From: Corynebacterium qintianiae
GTDB lineage: Bacteria; Actinomycetota; Actinomycetes; Mycobacteriales; Mycobacteriaceae
DNA length: 64,000 bases
NCBI RefSeq assembly: GCF_011038645.2
Contig: NZ_CP064955.1
Coordinates: forward strand, 620,001-684,000
Direction of reading: 5' to 3'
Position 1 is the first letter of the stretch; each line of letters starts with the position of its first letter. The notes below the pieces were generated by a model. It saw only the letters and a program-made list of their open reading frames with translations, did not search any database and was not told where the DNA came from. Made by a program: the position numbers and the translations under genes. Shown piece after piece: positions 1 to 9,170 of this stretch.

Positions 1-522
1 TGCCTCCTTGGGCGGTTGTAGGGCTTCAACGCGGTCGAGCCAGCGCATGACGGCCTCGAGTTCGAAGATTTGGCGCTCGATGTTCAGGCGCTCGGCGGTG
101 CGCTCCTCGGGCAACGAGCGGGTGGCGCGGGTGAGTTCGCGGATGTCGGCGAGGGTTGCGAAGCGCTGGGCGTCAAGAAGCTTGTCGACGTTCTCCTGTC
201 GCCGCGCCGCCAGCGCAAACTTAATCACCAGCTCATCGCGCGCCGCACCGGGCTGTGTGACAGTCCCGTCCCACCAAAGATTGAGCTCGTCGCGCCCGGA
301 GGCGGTGAGCTCGTAAACCTCGACGTCGCGGCCCGTGGCCTCGGACACGCTGGTAGTGGTTCTGGCGAGACCCTCGCGCACGAGTCGGGAAAGGGTTTGG
401 GAGACCTGGCCGATGTTGAGCGCGAAGAAACCGTGCATCTCAGCGTCCAGATCGGTTTGGAGTCTTTTCGCCGACCGGGGTTGCTCATTTAGCAGCGTCA
501 GCAGCGAATATTTCACAGACAT
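1..522 (-). CDS. PadR-family transcriptional regulator (3' end outside window)
   Basis: 174 codons are visible and the gene runs off the left edge. The N-terminus starts MSVKYSLLTLLNEQPRSAKR, typical of PadR proteins: a winged-helix domain over about residues 1-85 (recognition segment around GQVSQTLSRLVREGLA, then the wing leading to YELTASGRDELN), followed by a helical C-terminal dimerisation region rich in Arg and Glu, as in the Vir_C type. PadR proteins usually repress one nearby operon and themselves in response to a small ligand. Two perfect palindromes lie 21-53 bp upstream of the start, so autoregulation is likely. The effector and the target genes cannot be told from this window because the genes beyond it are not visible. 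Confidence 0.85.
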   Translation of the reverse strand, partial: MSVKYSLLTLLNEQPRSAKRLQTDLDAEMHGFFALNIGQVSQTLSRLVREGLARTTTSVSEATGRDVEVYELTASGRDELNLWWDGTVTQPGAARDELVIKFALAARRQENVDKLLDAQRFATLADIRELTRATRSLPEERTAERLNIERQIFELEAVMRWLDRVEALQPPKEA

Positions 523-543
523 GGGCAGGGGCCCTTTCGGATG

Positions 544-575
544 GTTACTGGGTAACTAGGAGGTTACTGGGTAAC
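544..575. promoter_or_regulatory. Tandem palindromic operator upstream of the PadR gene
   Basis: The palindrome GTTACTGGGTAAC occurs twice, at 544-556 and 563-575, with a 19-bp centre-to-centre spacing, just upstream of the PadR start codon at 522. Two identical dyads about two helical turns apart are a typical arrangement for a dimeric repressor binding cooperatively. Assignment to this PadR protein is inferred from position. Confidence 0.65.
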
Positions 576-605
576 CAGGGCTCTGTCTATCCGAACACAA
601 CAAAG

Positions 606-678
606 CGCCCCAGAGAGGAATCGAACCTCCGACACCGGCTTTAGGAGAGCCGTGCTCTATCCACTGAGCTACTGGGGC
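606..678 (-). tRNA. tRNA-Arg (anticodon CCU)
   Basis: On the minus strand a full cloverleaf can be drawn. The acceptor stem is GCCCCAG with CTGGGGC. A D-arm GCTC...GAGC follows. The anticodon stem CGGCT/AGCCG encloses loop CTCCTAA with anticodon CCT. The T-arm is GGAGG TTCGATT CCTCT (one G-U pair) and the discriminator base is G. CCA is not encoded. It reads AGG codons. It starts 13 nt after the mrx1 stop codon in the same orientation, so co-transcription with that operon is possible. Confidence 0.95.
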
Positions 679-691
679 AACTCGAAAAAGG

Positions 692-946
692 TTAGCGCAT
701 GGCGTTGAACTTATCGACGACCGCCCCTACGCCCGGGTTCGTCTGATGCGTTCCGTCCGCGTAGCGCACCGTAGGCACGATGCGGTTGCCGTTGTTCACC
801 GAGGCGACCCAGTCAGAGAACTCCTTGTTGGCGGGGTCATCGACATCGACGACCTCGTAGTCCACGTCTGTGCGCTTCAGACCGCCGAGCAGGGTGCGGC
901 AGTAAGGGCACCAGCTGGTGGCGTAGACGGTCACAGGAGCAGACAT
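692..946 (-). CDS. mrx1: Mycoredoxin (glutaredoxin-like, mycothiol-dependent)
   Basis: This 84-residue protein has a thioredoxin fold with the redox motif C13-P-Y-C16 near the N-terminus and a cis-proline motif IVPTVRYADG followed by TNP, as in actinobacterial Mrx1. The family reduces mycothiol mixed disulfides on proteins in the cytosol, using mycothiol and its reductase in place of glutathione. It is the last gene of the cysQ-thyA-folA-mrx1 operon, 3 nt after folA. The same neighbourhood is known in C. glutamicum. NrdH-like redoxin is the main alternative, but the GNRIVPTV segment favours Mrx1. Confidence 0.9.
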   Translation of the reverse strand: MSAPVTVYATSWCPYCRTLLGGLKRTDVDYEVVDVDDPANKEFSDWVASVNNGNRIVPTVRYADGTHQTNPGVGAVVDKFNAMR

Positions 947-949
947 AAC

Positions 950-1429
950 TTAATTCCTTTCAAGGCGCTGGAACTGGTAGCGCAAACCGGTGGTCGATGT
1001 GAGCCACTCGGACTGCGACACGAGCTCGAAGTCACCGGGGATTCGTGGGGCGATGACGGCTTCGGGTCCGAGGACGTCGGCGTACGAGGCGTCGATAAGC
1101 GTGAGCTCAATGACGTCGACCTCGTCGAGCGTCGCCTCGAAGATTTGCGCGCCGCCGATGATCCAGGCGTCTGTCTGGATGTCCGGCAAGTCGCGGGAGA
1201 CGAACGCGCCGTCGGACCACGCACCAGCCTCACGGGAGGACAGGATATGGTTCGGGCGCCCCGGCAGCGGGCGCTTGGGCAGGGCTTCCCACGTGCGGCG
1301 GCCCATGATGACGGGGTGGCCAAGCGTGATGTCCTTGAAGTGCTTCAAGTCCTCGGGCAGGTGCCAAGGCATGCCCGCGCCGTCGCCGATCACGCCGTCG
1401 AGGCTCTGCGCCCAGATCGCGCCTATCAT
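950..1429 (-). CDS. folA: Dihydrofolate reductase
   Basis: 159 residues, the normal length for bacterial DHFR. It reduces dihydrofolate to tetrahydrofolate with NADPH. Visible signatures are the N-terminal [15 protein letters not shown], the substrate-binding segment MPWHLPEDLKHF with the catalytic acid at D27, the cofactor loop MGRRTWEALP and the IIGGAQIF motif near residue 100. The start codon overlaps the thyA stop as TAATG, so the two are translationally coupled. This fits their linked chemistry, since thymidylate synthase produces the dihydrofolate this enzyme recycles. Confidence 0.96.
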   Translation of the reverse strand: MIGAIWAQSLDGVIGDGAGMPWHLPEDLKHFKDITLGHPVIMGRRTWEALPKRPLPGRPNHILSSREAGAWSDGAFVSRDLPDIQTDAWIIGGAQIFEATLDEVDVIELTLIDASYADVLGPEAVIAPRIPGDFELVSQSEWLTSTTGLRYQFQRLERN

Positions 1430-2229
1430 TACACCGATACCTCCGCGGTGATGGTCGGGTGGGGGTCGTAACCGACGACCGAGATGTCCTCGAAGCCATA
1501 GTCGAACATGCTCGCCGCCTTGTGCAGCTCGAGCTGCGGGTAGGGCCGCGCCTCACGCGACAGCTGCTCGTTGACCTGCTCGACGTGGTTGTTGTAGATG
1601 TGGCAGTCGCCGCCCGTCCAGACCAGCTCGCCCACCTCAAGGCCCGCCTGCTGGGCGAACATGTGGGTGAGCAGCGCATAGGAGGCAATGTTGAAGGGCA
1701 CACCGAGGAACATGTCGGCGGAGCGCTGGTACACCTGCATACTCAGCGTGCCGTCGGCGACGTAGAGCTGGAACAGCAGGTGGCAGGGCATAAGCGCCAT
1801 CTTGTCCAGCTCGGAGACATTCCACGCCGACACGAGGTTCCGGCGCGACTCAGGGTCCTCGTGGAGCAGGCGAAGCGACTCCGCGATTTGGTCGATGTGG
1901 GAGCCATCCGGGGTGGGCCAGGAGCGCCACTGCACGCCGTAGACGGGGCCGAGCTCGCCGACGGGATCCGCCCACTCGTTCCAGATGCGGATGCCGTTGT
2001 CCTGCAGCCACGCCACGTTCGATTCGCCGCGCAGGAACCAGAGCAGCTCGCCCACGACTGCCTTAAAGTAGACCTTCTTGGTGGTCAAGAGCGGAAACGC
2101 CTCTGAGAGGTCGTAGCGCAGCTGGCGGCCGAACACGCTGCGCGTGCCGGTGCCGGTGCGGTCTCCCTTCGGCGTCCCGTTTTCCAAGACGTCGCGGAGC
2201 AGGTCTTCGTAGGGGGTGGGCACGCTCAT
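1429..2229 (-). CDS. thyA: Thymidylate synthase
   Basis: 266 residues with the chosen start [18 protein letters not shown], matching the family length. It methylates dUMP to dTMP using methylene-tetrahydrofolate. Hallmarks are DRTGTGT near the N-terminus, PLLTTKKV, the long [16 protein letters not shown] segment, the nucleophile C149 in [10 protein letters not shown] and the nucleotide-binding block [16 protein letters not shown]. An alternative ATG lies 12 nt upstream (2241) and overlaps the cysQ stop as TAATG. That start would add MSHR and would couple translation to cysQ, and neither has a strong Shine-Dalgarno sequence. The operon partner downstream is folA. Confidence 0.95.
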   Translation of the reverse strand: MSVPTPYEDLLRDVLENGTPKGDRTGTGTRSVFGRQLRYDLSEAFPLLTTKKVYFKAVVGELLWFLRGESNVAWLQDNGIRIWNEWADPVGELGPVYGVQWRSWPTPDGSHIDQIAESLRLLHEDPESRRNLVSAWNVSELDKMALMPCHLLFQLYVADGTLSMQVYQRSADMFLGVPFNIASYALLTHMFAQQAGLEVGELVWTGGDCHIYNNHVEQVNEQLSREARPYPQLELHKAASMFDYGFEDISVVGYDPHPTITAEVSV

Positions 2230-2240
2230 GCGGTGTGACA

Positions 2241-3029
2241 TTAGTGCTTGCCGGCAGGAGTGTCGAAAGAACCGCGCTCGGCAAGGTAGGTTGCGCAGGC
2301 CTCGAGGATCTCGTCCTTGAGCTCGGGGCGGCAGATCACAAGGTCCGGGATGTAGGTGTCCTTGTTGTTGTAGCGCAGCTCGGAGCCGTCGAGACGCGAA
2401 GCGTGCAAGCCAGCCGCCAGCGAGACGCCGACCGGCGCGGCCTGGTCCCATTCGTACTGGCCGCCGGCGTGGATGTAGGCGTCGTAGTCACCCAGCAGCA
2501 CGTGCATCGCCTTCGCCCCGGCGGAACCGACCCCGACGGCTTCGAAGCCGAGCTTGTCGGCGACGAACTGCGCGACCTCCGGCGGGCGGTTGCGGGACAG
2601 AGCGATGCGGCGCGACAGGGGTCCCGAGACGTGGCGCACGTCGGAGGACTTGAACACCACACCGAGGTCGGGGAGGCCGACGGCGGCGTGGGTAGGCACG
2701 CCGTTCTCCACCAGCGCGACGTGCACGGCCCAGTCCTGGCGTCCGGTGGCGAACTCCTTGGTGCCGTCGAGTGGGTCGACGATCCAGACACGCTCCTTGG
2801 ACAGGCGCTCCTGGTTGTCCGCGGCCTCCTCGGAGAGGAACCCGTCGTCAGGGCGATGCTGCGCGAGAACGCGGGCGATCCAGTTCTGGGCGAGGTCGTC
2901 GCCCGCCTCGCCGAGCTCGCGGCCACGGAGCAGGCCCACGCCGCGAATGCCCTTGAGAATCTCGCCCGTGCCCTGGGCGATGAGGTTCGTCAGACGCGAA
3001 TCGGAGTGCTGGGAGTCCGCTACAGTCAT
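2241..3029 (-). CDS. cysQ: 3'(2'),5'-bisphosphate nucleotidase / inositol-phosphatase family (CysQ)
   Basis: 262 residues of the lithium-sensitive, Mg-dependent inositol monophosphatase superfamily. Metal-binding motifs are visible at D44-D45, E67-E68 and W-I-V-D85-P-L-D88-G-T90, with a C-terminal [10 protein letters not shown] block. CysQ removes 3'-phosphate from PAP and PAPS in sulfate assimilation, and corynebacterial members can also act on inositol phosphates or fructose bisphosphate. It heads the operon with thyA, folA and mrx1. A -10 like TAATGT (minus strand, 3042-3037) ends 7 nt before the ATG, which suggests a leaderless mRNA. It is divergent from lhr across 32 bp. Confidence 0.88.
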   Translation of the reverse strand: MTVADSQHSDSRLTNLIAQGTGEILKGIRGVGLLRGRELGEAGDDLAQNWIARVLAQHRPDDGFLSEEAADNQERLSKERVWIVDPLDGTKEFATGRQDWAVHVALVENGVPTHAAVGLPDLGVVFKSSDVRHVSGPLSRRIALSRNRPPEVAQFVADKLGFEAVGVGSAGAKAMHVLLGDYDAYIHAGGQYEWDQAAPVGVSLAAGLHASRLDGSELRYNNKDTYIPDLVICRPELKDEILEACATYLAERGSFDTPAGKH

Positions 3030-3036
3030 GGCCCAA

Positions 3037-3054
3037 ACATTACCCGGTTAAAGT
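3037..3054. promoter_or_regulatory. Divergent leaderless promoters cysQ / lhr
   Basis: On the minus strand TAATGT (3042-3037) ends 7 nt before the cysQ ATG. On the plus strand TAAAGT (3049-3054) ends 7 nt before the lhr ATG at 3062. The whole region between the two ATGs is only 32 bp, so any -35 element must lie close to or inside the opposite promoter. Confidence 0.5.
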
Positions 3055-3061
3055 GTCTCGC

Positions 3062-6000
3062 ATGACCCGAAGCGTTCTGGACCGTTTCCACCCCCAGGTG
3101 GCAACGTGGTTCAGCGAGGTTTTCGCAGCTCCGACCGCTGTACAGGAGGGGGCGTGGGCCACGATTTCCCAGGGGGAGAACGCCCTGGTCGTCGCGCCGA
3201 CCGGTTCGGGCAAAACCCTGGCGGCGTTTCTGTGGTCGCTCAACTCACTGGTGGAGAGGGCGGGCCAGCAGGCACTGCCTATCGACGGCGCGTTGAAGTC
3301 CACCCACGGCGGCGTGAAAGTCCTCTACATCTCGCCGCTGAAGGCCCTCGGTGTGGACGTGGAGAACAACCTGCGCGCCCCGCTCGGCGGCATCGCGCGC
3401 GTGGCGCAGCGCATGGGCATGGACACGCCCGACATCTCCGTCGGCGTACGCTCCGGCGACACCCCCCAGGCGGAGCGCAACCGCCAGGTGCGCAAGCCGC
3501 CGGACATCCTCATCACAACGCCGGAGTCGCTTTACCTCATGCTGACGTCGAAGGCGGCGGGGATCTTGAAATCGGTCGACACCGTCATCGTCGACGAGAT
3601 CCACGCCCTCGCCGGCACGAAGCGCGGCGTCCACCTCTCCTTGTCGCTGGAGCGGCTGCAAAGAATAGCCGGAAACTTCCAGCGCATCGGCCTCTCCGCC
3701 ACGGTGCGCCCGCTTGAGGCGGTGGCGAATTTCCTCGGCCCGCAGACCACCATCGTCAACCCTCCCGCGGAGAAGAAGTGGTCGCTCGACGTACACGTAC
3801 CCGTCGAAGACATGAGTGACCTGCCCGTTCCTGAAGACGCCTCGACCATCGGGGAGGCGATCGTGGATGACCTGCTGGACGAGACCCCGACACCCAAAAG
3901 CATTTGGCCCCATATCGAGCGCGCGGTGTACGACAAGGTCATGGCGCACCGCTCCACCATCGTCTTCGTCAACTCGCGGCGCACGGCGGAAAGGCTCACC
4001 AGCCAGCTCAACGAGCTCTGGGCCAAGGAGCACGACCCGGAGAGCTTGAGCCCCGCTTTACGACGCCCACCCGCGCAGCTGATGAAGTCCGTCGACACCG
4101 CGGGCCACGCGCCAAGTATCATCGCCCGCGCCCACCACGGCTCGGTGTCGAAGGACGAGCGCCTGACCACCGAGACCATGCTCAAGGAGGGTTCGCTCAA
4201 GGCGGTAATTTCCACGTCATCGCTGGAGTTGGGCATCGACATGGGCGCCGTCGACCTAGTGATCCAGGTGGAGTCGCCGCCGTCGGTCGCCTCTGGTCTG
4301 CAGCGCGTCGGCCGCGCCGGGCACTCGGTGGGACAGGTTTCCCAAGGCGCGTTCTACCCGAAGCACCGCTCCGACCTCGTGCAGACCGCTGTCACCGTCC
4401 CCCGGATGCGCGCGGGGCTCATCGAGGAGCTGCACACTCCCGTCTCGCCGCTAGACGTGCTCACCCAGCAGACGGTGGCGGCGGTCGCTTTCGAGGATCT
4501 GGACGTGGATGAGTGGTACGACACCGTGCGCCGCGCCTGGCCGTACAGGAACCTTTCGCGCGACGTGTTTGACGCGGTCATCGATCTTGTGGTGGGGGTG
4601 TACCCCTCGACCGACTTCGCCGAGCTGCGGCCGCGCGCCATCCTGGAGGGCAACGTTCTCAAGGCCCGACCCGGCGCGCAGCGTGTCGCCGTGACCAACG
4701 CCGGCACGATCCCGGACCGCGGGATGTTCGGCGTGTTCCTGGTCGGCAACGATTCCGCACCCCGCCGCGTGGGTGAGCTGGACGAGGAGATGGTTTACGA
4801 GTCCCGCGTCGGCGACGTGTTCACCCTCGGCGCGTCGTCATGGCGCATCGAGAACATCACCCGCGACCAGGTTCAGGTCTCGCCCGCGCCGGGCCACACC
4901 GGGCGCCTTCCCTTCTGGACGGGCGATTCGCTCGGCAGGCCGTACGAGCTGGGCAAGGCGTTGGGGGAGTTCCGCAGAGAAGCCCGCTCCCAGCAGCTGG
5001 ACCCCGCGCTGGACGACTTCGCACGCCGCAACCTCATCGCCTATCTCGGCGAGCAGGAGGAAGCCACCGGCATACTGCCCGACGACAAAACGCTGGTCCT
5101 CGAGCGATTTTCCGATGAGCTGGGGGATTGGCGCGTGGTGCTCCATTCGCCCTTCGGCAAAGGTGTCAACGCTGCGTGGGCCCTGGCCACGGGCTGGCGC
5201 ATCTCGCAGGAGACGGGCATGGACGCCCAAGCGGTCGCGGGCGACGACGGCATCGTGTTGCGCCTTCCGCAGGGGGAGAAGGAGCCAGATGCCTCCCTTT
5301 TCGCCTTCGACGCCGACGAGATCGCCGACATTGTCACGGAGCAGGTCGGAAACTCCGCGCTGTTCGCCTCCCGCTTCCGCGAATGCGCCGCCCGCGCCCT
5401 GCTCCTGCCGCGGCGCAACCCCGGCAAGCGAGCGCCGCTGTGGCAGCAGCGCCAGCGCGCCGAGCAGCTTCTCGACGTCGCCCGCAACTACCCGTCGTTC
5501 CCCATCATCTTGGAGACGGTGCGTGAGTGTCTGCAGGACGTGTACGACTTGCCGTCGTTACGCGAGGTGATGGGGGATCTCAACACCCGCCGCATCCGCG
5601 TCGCCGAGGTCACCACGGAGCAGCCCAGCCCGTTCGCGTCCTCGCTGCTGTTCAACTACACCGGCGCGTTCATGTACGAAGGCGACACCCCGCTCGCTGA
5701 GAAGCGCGCCGCGGCGCTGTCTCTCGACCCGGCGCTTTTAGCCAAGCTGTTGGGCACCGTCGAGCTGCGCGAGCTTCTCGACGCCGACATCATCGCCGAG
5801 GTCGACGCCTCCCTGCGCCGGGTGGGCAAAGCAGAGACCTCCGAGCAGTTCGCCGACACCCTGCGCATCGTGGGTCCAGTCCCGCTCGACGACCTGTCGC
5901 TTTATACCTCGGTGCCGCTGGCGTCGCTCGAGGCGTCGCTAAGCACGCGCGTCATGTGGGTGCGCATCGGCGGGCGCGAGCACATCGCGCAGGCGCTCGA

Positions 6001-7645
6001 CGCCCCTCTGCTTCGCGACGCCCTCGGTGTGCCCGTGCCGCCCGGTGTGCCCGCCCAGGTCGCGACCATCACAGACGCGCTGGCCCAGCTGGTGGGTCGG
6101 TGGGTGCGCACGCGCGGGCCGTTCGTGTTGCGTGATTTGGCTGACGCCTTCGGCCTCGCCGTCGGGGCCGCCTACTCCGCACTCCAGCCGCTCGTCGACT
6201 CCGGCAAGGTCATCGAGGGGCGCTACCGGCAGGGCGTGGACGACCAGGAGTACGTCGCCGCCGAGGTGCTGCGCATCATCCGCTCGCGCTCTCTGGCCGC
6301 CGCCCGCGCGCAAACGCGGCCGGTGTCCCAATCGGCGTTCGGCCGCTTTCTCTCCAGCTGGTCGCACGTCGCGCCCGCCTTTCAGAGGCCCGCGCTGCGC
6401 GGAGCGGACGGCGTGTACACCGTGCTCGAGCAACTTGCCGGGGTGCGCCTGCCCGCCTCAGCGTGGGAGTCCCACGTCCTGCCGTCCCGAGTGGGCGACT
6501 ACTCACCGGCGATGCTCGACGAGCTGACCGCGTCCGGTGAGATCGCGATCGTGGGCGCGGGCAAGGCGGGCGCGCGCGACCCGTGGATCATGCTTCTACC
6601 CGCCGACTACGCCGGCCAGCTGATGCCCCAGGTCGAAGAACCCGCTCTGTCCCTGACCCAGTCACAGGTGATGGAAAAGGTGCGCGGCGGCGGAGGCTTC
6701 CTCTTCACCGATCTTCTGGAGAGCACGACCACCGAAGAGCTGCGGGAATCCATCTGGGATCTCGTCGAGGCCGGTTTTATCGCCCCCGATTCTTTCGCCC
6801 CCATCCGCGCGCGCCTGGCCGGCGGTTCGACTGCGCACCGCGCCAAGCGCCGCCCCTCGCGTTCCCGGGTGCGCACCGGCCGCACCTCATTCGCGACCCT
6901 GACCCCGCCGGACATGGTGGGCCGCTGGGCCGCCACCCCTCCTGTCGACCTTGATGCGACTCGCCGCTCCGTCGCGTTCGGCGAGGCGTGGTTGGACCGC
7001 TACGGAATTGTCACACGGGGCAGTGTCGTCGCCGAAGATGTTCTGGGCGGGTTCGCGCTGGCCTACAAGGTGCTCTCGGGCTTCGAGGAGTCGGGCAAGG
7101 CGATGCGCGGTTACCTCATTGAGGGCCTCGGCGCCTCGCAGTTCTCCACCCCCGCCACCATCGACCGACTGCGCGGCCACCAGGATTCCGACGACGTGGT
7201 CGGCTGGCCCTCGGGCACGCGCGAGCCGCACGTCTACGTCCTCGCGGCGACCGATCCCGCCAACCCCTACGGCGCGGCCCTGCCATGGCCCGCCCAAGGT
7301 CCCACCCGCTCGGCCGGAGCGATGGTCGTGCTTATCGACGGCCTCCTCGCCGCCCACATCACCCGCGGCGGCAAGACCATGACCACGTTTTTCGACCACT
7401 TCCCGGATGGTGTGGATGACCCCATGCCGCTCGTGGTCTCCGCGCTCGCTGACGCGGTGAACGCGGGCCGGATGAAGCCGCTGAGTGTGGAAAAGCTCAA
7501 CGGGGACGCGGCGTTCTCGTTGAAGAACTACGGCGCGGTTGTGACCCACAAGGGTGCGAAGATCGGGGCAGGAAATGCTGCGCCACCCAAGCGCCGGGGC
7601 AGGAGCGTGTCGGAGGCGATGGAGGAGCTGAGTTTCGACGACTAG
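3062..7645 (+). CDS. lhr: Lhr-type ATP-dependent 3'-5' DNA helicase
   Basis: 1527 residues, the full long actinobacterial form. The helicase core has Walker A at residues 45-52 (APTGSGKT), a Walker B DEIH box near residue 178 in VIVDEIHALAG, a motif III-like GLSATV and a motif VI-like QRVGRAGH. Winged-helix, beta-barrel and the long Lhr C-terminal domain follow. Lhr translocates on single-stranded DNA and unwinds RNA:DNA hybrids in DNA repair. The ATG at 3062 was chosen because a TAAAGT hexamer ends 7 nt upstream (leaderless); a GTG at 3053 is in frame. The neighbouring DUF222/HNH and Nei2 genes also suggest a DNA-damage theme. Confidence 0.95.
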   Translation: MTRSVLDRFHPQVATWFSEVFAAPTAVQEGAWATISQGENALVVAPTGSGKTLAAFLWSLNSLVERAGQQALPIDGALKSTHGGVKVLYISPLKALGVDVENNLRAPLGGIARVAQRMGMDTPDISVGVRSGDTPQAERNRQVRKPPDILITTPESLYLMLTSKAAGILKSVDTVIVDEIHALAGTKRGVHLSLSLERLQRIAGNFQRIGLSATVRPLEAVANFLGPQTTIVNPPAEKKWSLDVHVPVEDMSDLPVPEDASTIGEAIVDDLLDETPTPKSIWPHIERAVYDKVMAHRSTIVFVNSRRTAERLTSQLNELWAKEHDPESLSPALRRPPAQLMKSVDTAGHAPSIIARAHHGSVSKDERLTTETMLKEGSLKAVISTSSLELGIDMGAVDLVIQVESPPSVASGLQRVGRAGHSVGQVSQGAFYPKHRSDLVQTAVTVPRMRAGLIEELHTPVSPLDVLTQQTVAAVAFEDLDVDEWYDTVRRAWPYRNLSRDVFDAVIDLVVGVYPSTDFAELRPRAILEGNVLKARPGAQRVAVTNAGTIPDRGMFGVFLVGNDSAPRRVGELDEEMVYESRVGDVFTLGASSWRIENITRDQVQVSPAPGHTGRLPFWTGDSLGRPYELGKALGEFRREARSQQLDPALDDFARRNLIAYLGEQEEATGILPDDKTLVLERFSDELGDWRVVLHSPFGKGVNAAWALATGWRISQETGMDAQAVAGDDGIVLRLPQGEKEPDASLFAFDADEIADIVTEQVGNSALFASRFRECAARALLLPRRNPGKRAPLWQQRQRAEQLLDVARNYPSFPIILETVRECLQDVYDLPSLREVMGDLNTRRIRVAEVTTEQPSPFASSLLFNYTGAFMYEGDTPLAEKRAAALSLDPALLAKLLGTVELRELLDADIIAEVDASLRRVGKAETSEQFADTLRIVGPVPLDDLSLYTSVPLASLEASLSTRVMWVRIGGREHIAQALDAPLLRDALGVPVPPGVPAQVATITDALAQLVGRWVRTRGPFVLRDLADAFGLAVGAAYSALQPLVDSGKVIEGRYRQGVDDQEYVAAEVLRIIRSRSLAAARAQTRPVSQSAFGRFLSSWSHVAPAFQRPALRGADGVYTVLEQLAGVRLPASAWESHVLPSRVGDYSPAMLDELTASGEIAIVGAGKAGARDPWIMLLPADYAGQLMPQVEEPALSLTQSQVMEKVRGGGGFLFTDLLESTTTEELRESIWDLVEAGFIAPDSFAPIRARLAGGSTAHRAKRRPSRSRVRTGRTSFATLTPPDMVGRWAATPPVDLDATRRSVAFGEAWLDRYGIVTRGSVVAEDVLGGFALAYKVLSGFEESGKAMRGYLIEGLGASQFSTPATIDRLRGHQDSDDVVGWPSGTREPHVYVLAATDPANPYGAALPWPAQGPTRSAGAMVVLIDGLLAAHITRGGKTMTTFFDHFPDGVDDPMPLVVSALADAVNAGRMKPLSVEKLNGDAAFSLKNYGAVVTHKGAKIGAGNAAPPKRRGRSVSEAMEELSFDD

Positions 7646-9147
7646 TAACCGCGGACGGCGCGCATGAACCTTTCGACGATCAGTTTGACGGGCGGGAGCA
7701 AAGCCTCCGCGTCCTCCAATGGCAGGTAATAGTAGTTTTGCGGGTCGGGGTACACGGGCTCGTCGAGATCCGGTTCGGGCGGCATCCAGGACAAGTCTTC
7801 GGGCATGGGGTGGAACTCGAAGATCAGGTCGTACTCTGTCTCCAGCTCCCTAATTCCGGCTATGCAGGCGTTGAAGTCGCCGTCCTGCTCGTACCGGTCG
7901 CACAGCGCGTGGCACTGCGCGTTGAAGCGGGCGACGCGCGCGCGGGCGGCGCGGTTGCTGGCCGGGCTGGACTTCCACCTCGGGTTCGACGGGGTGGTCT
8001 GGCCCCGCAGGATCCCCTTGTTCTCGCTTGCCAGCCAGGTTCCGTCAGCGAAAAGCCAGACGGTCTCGCCGGTGCTGGGATCGGGGATGTAAAAGGCGCG
8101 GCGGTCTGTCTTCAGGTTGTGGTGATGCTGGCACAGGCAAAACAGGTTGTCCGGGGTGGTTTCTCCTCCTTCGCCATAGGGGATGCGGTGGTCAAGCTGG
8201 CAGCGTTCCGCGGGTTTGTGGCATCTCGGGAACACGCATGTGCCGTCGCGTGCCCTGACGTAAGCGGCCATTCTAGGCGTCGGGGAGTAACCGGCGACAC
8301 GCGAGGCGCGCACGTCGTCGAGGTTGACCTCCGTGTGCGGGAGATCGCGCAAAAGCTTATCTACGACCGCCGTGGCGTCCGCTCCCGTCCACCCGAAACC
8401 GGGCAGGTAGGCAGACGTGCCTGCTTGCCTCGCTCCGTCGACCCCCGGCGAGAAAATGTTGAGCACCGGGTTCGGGGCGGGGGTGAATTCCCCGGTGAGG
8501 AGCTTGACCATCGTTTCGGCGCGGCCGAGATTATTCTCCTTTGCGGTTGCGTCGAGGAACGCACCCACGCAGGCCATAGTTGCAGTATCGGCAACAAGAG
8601 TCAGGGCAGTCCGTTCACCGTAATCCTCGGCGACCGGATGGAACGCCGCGGTCGCGGCTTTGGACGCCTCTCGCTTGCGCCGCTTCTTGGGGTTGAAATT
8701 GACGGATGCGTCGATCTCCGCGACGAGGCGGCGGAGCCGGCGGGTGATGCTCCACGGGCTGGGTAGTGCCTGACCGGCGCGGGTGAGGGTAAACATGTCT
8801 ACCAGCGCGTCATCGAACACAGAAAATGTTTCCGTATCGGCCTCCGGGGGCAGTACGCGTAGCGTCTTGTCGATGGCGGCGAGCCGGGGGACGTCGAGAA
8901 GCTTGTGTTCCTCATGCATGGTGCGCAATCGCGGCAGATCGCGGAGACGGCTGTACCCGTCAATACCAGCTTCGACGAAGCTCTTGCCCCGCTGGGTCAG
9001 TGCCATGAGCTGTGTAACTTCGATGTCGTAGTCGCCGTCTAAGCTGTGGGCATGATCTGCGGAATATGCGCAAAAGACCAGGTATTCGCCCTCGATGATC
9101 AGCCGGGCGCCGGCTGCGCGAGAACCCTCGAGTGTCGTGGTTTGCAT
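7642..9147 (-). CDS. DUF222 / HNH endonuclease domain protein (13E12-repeat type)
   Basis: 501 residues. The N-terminal and middle part (about 1-320) resembles the DUF222 region, and the HNH domain lies near residues 325-375. There C-V-F-P-R-C, the core D-H-R, N-L-F-C-L-C and H-H-H-N-L-K can be seen, giving both metal-ligand cysteines and the HNH triad. Such proteins form dispersed multicopy families in actinobacteria, the 13E12 family in mycobacteria. The function is unproved; a nuclease is likely. The start has a strong Shine-Dalgarno AAAGGGGGAG and a well-formed promoter with an embedded LexA-like box. It meets lhr tail to tail with a shared CTAG. Confidence 0.85.
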   Translation of the reverse strand: MQTTTLEGSRAAGARLIIEGEYLVFCAYSADHAHSLDGDYDIEVTQLMALTQRGKSFVEAGIDGYSRLRDLPRLRTMHEEHKLLDVPRLAAIDKTLRVLPPEADTETFSVFDDALVDMFTLTRAGQALPSPWSITRRLRRLVAEIDASVNFNPKKRRKREASKAATAAFHPVAEDYGERTALTLVADTATMACVGAFLDATAKENNLGRAETMVKLLTGEFTPAPNPVLNIFSPGVDGARQAGTSAYLPGFGWTGADATAVVDKLLRDLPHTEVNLDDVRASRVAGYSPTPRMAAYVRARDGTCVFPRCHKPAERCQLDHRIPYGEGGETTPDNLFCLCQHHHNLKTDRRAFYIPDPSTGETVWLFADGTWLASENKGILRGQTTPSNPRWKSSPASNRAARARVARFNAQCHALCDRYEQDGDFNACIAGIRELETEYDLIFEFHPMPEDLSWMPPEPDLDEPVYPDPQNYYYLPLEDAEALLPPVKLIVERFMRAVRGY

Positions 9148-9170
9148 GTCTCCCCCTTTCTTTGAACGCC

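Noticed and set aside
7642..9147. DUF222/HNH gene as an intact mobile element or group II/homing intron.
   Set aside because: No terminal repeats, target duplication or intron structure flank it; it is a free-standing gene between lhr and nei2.
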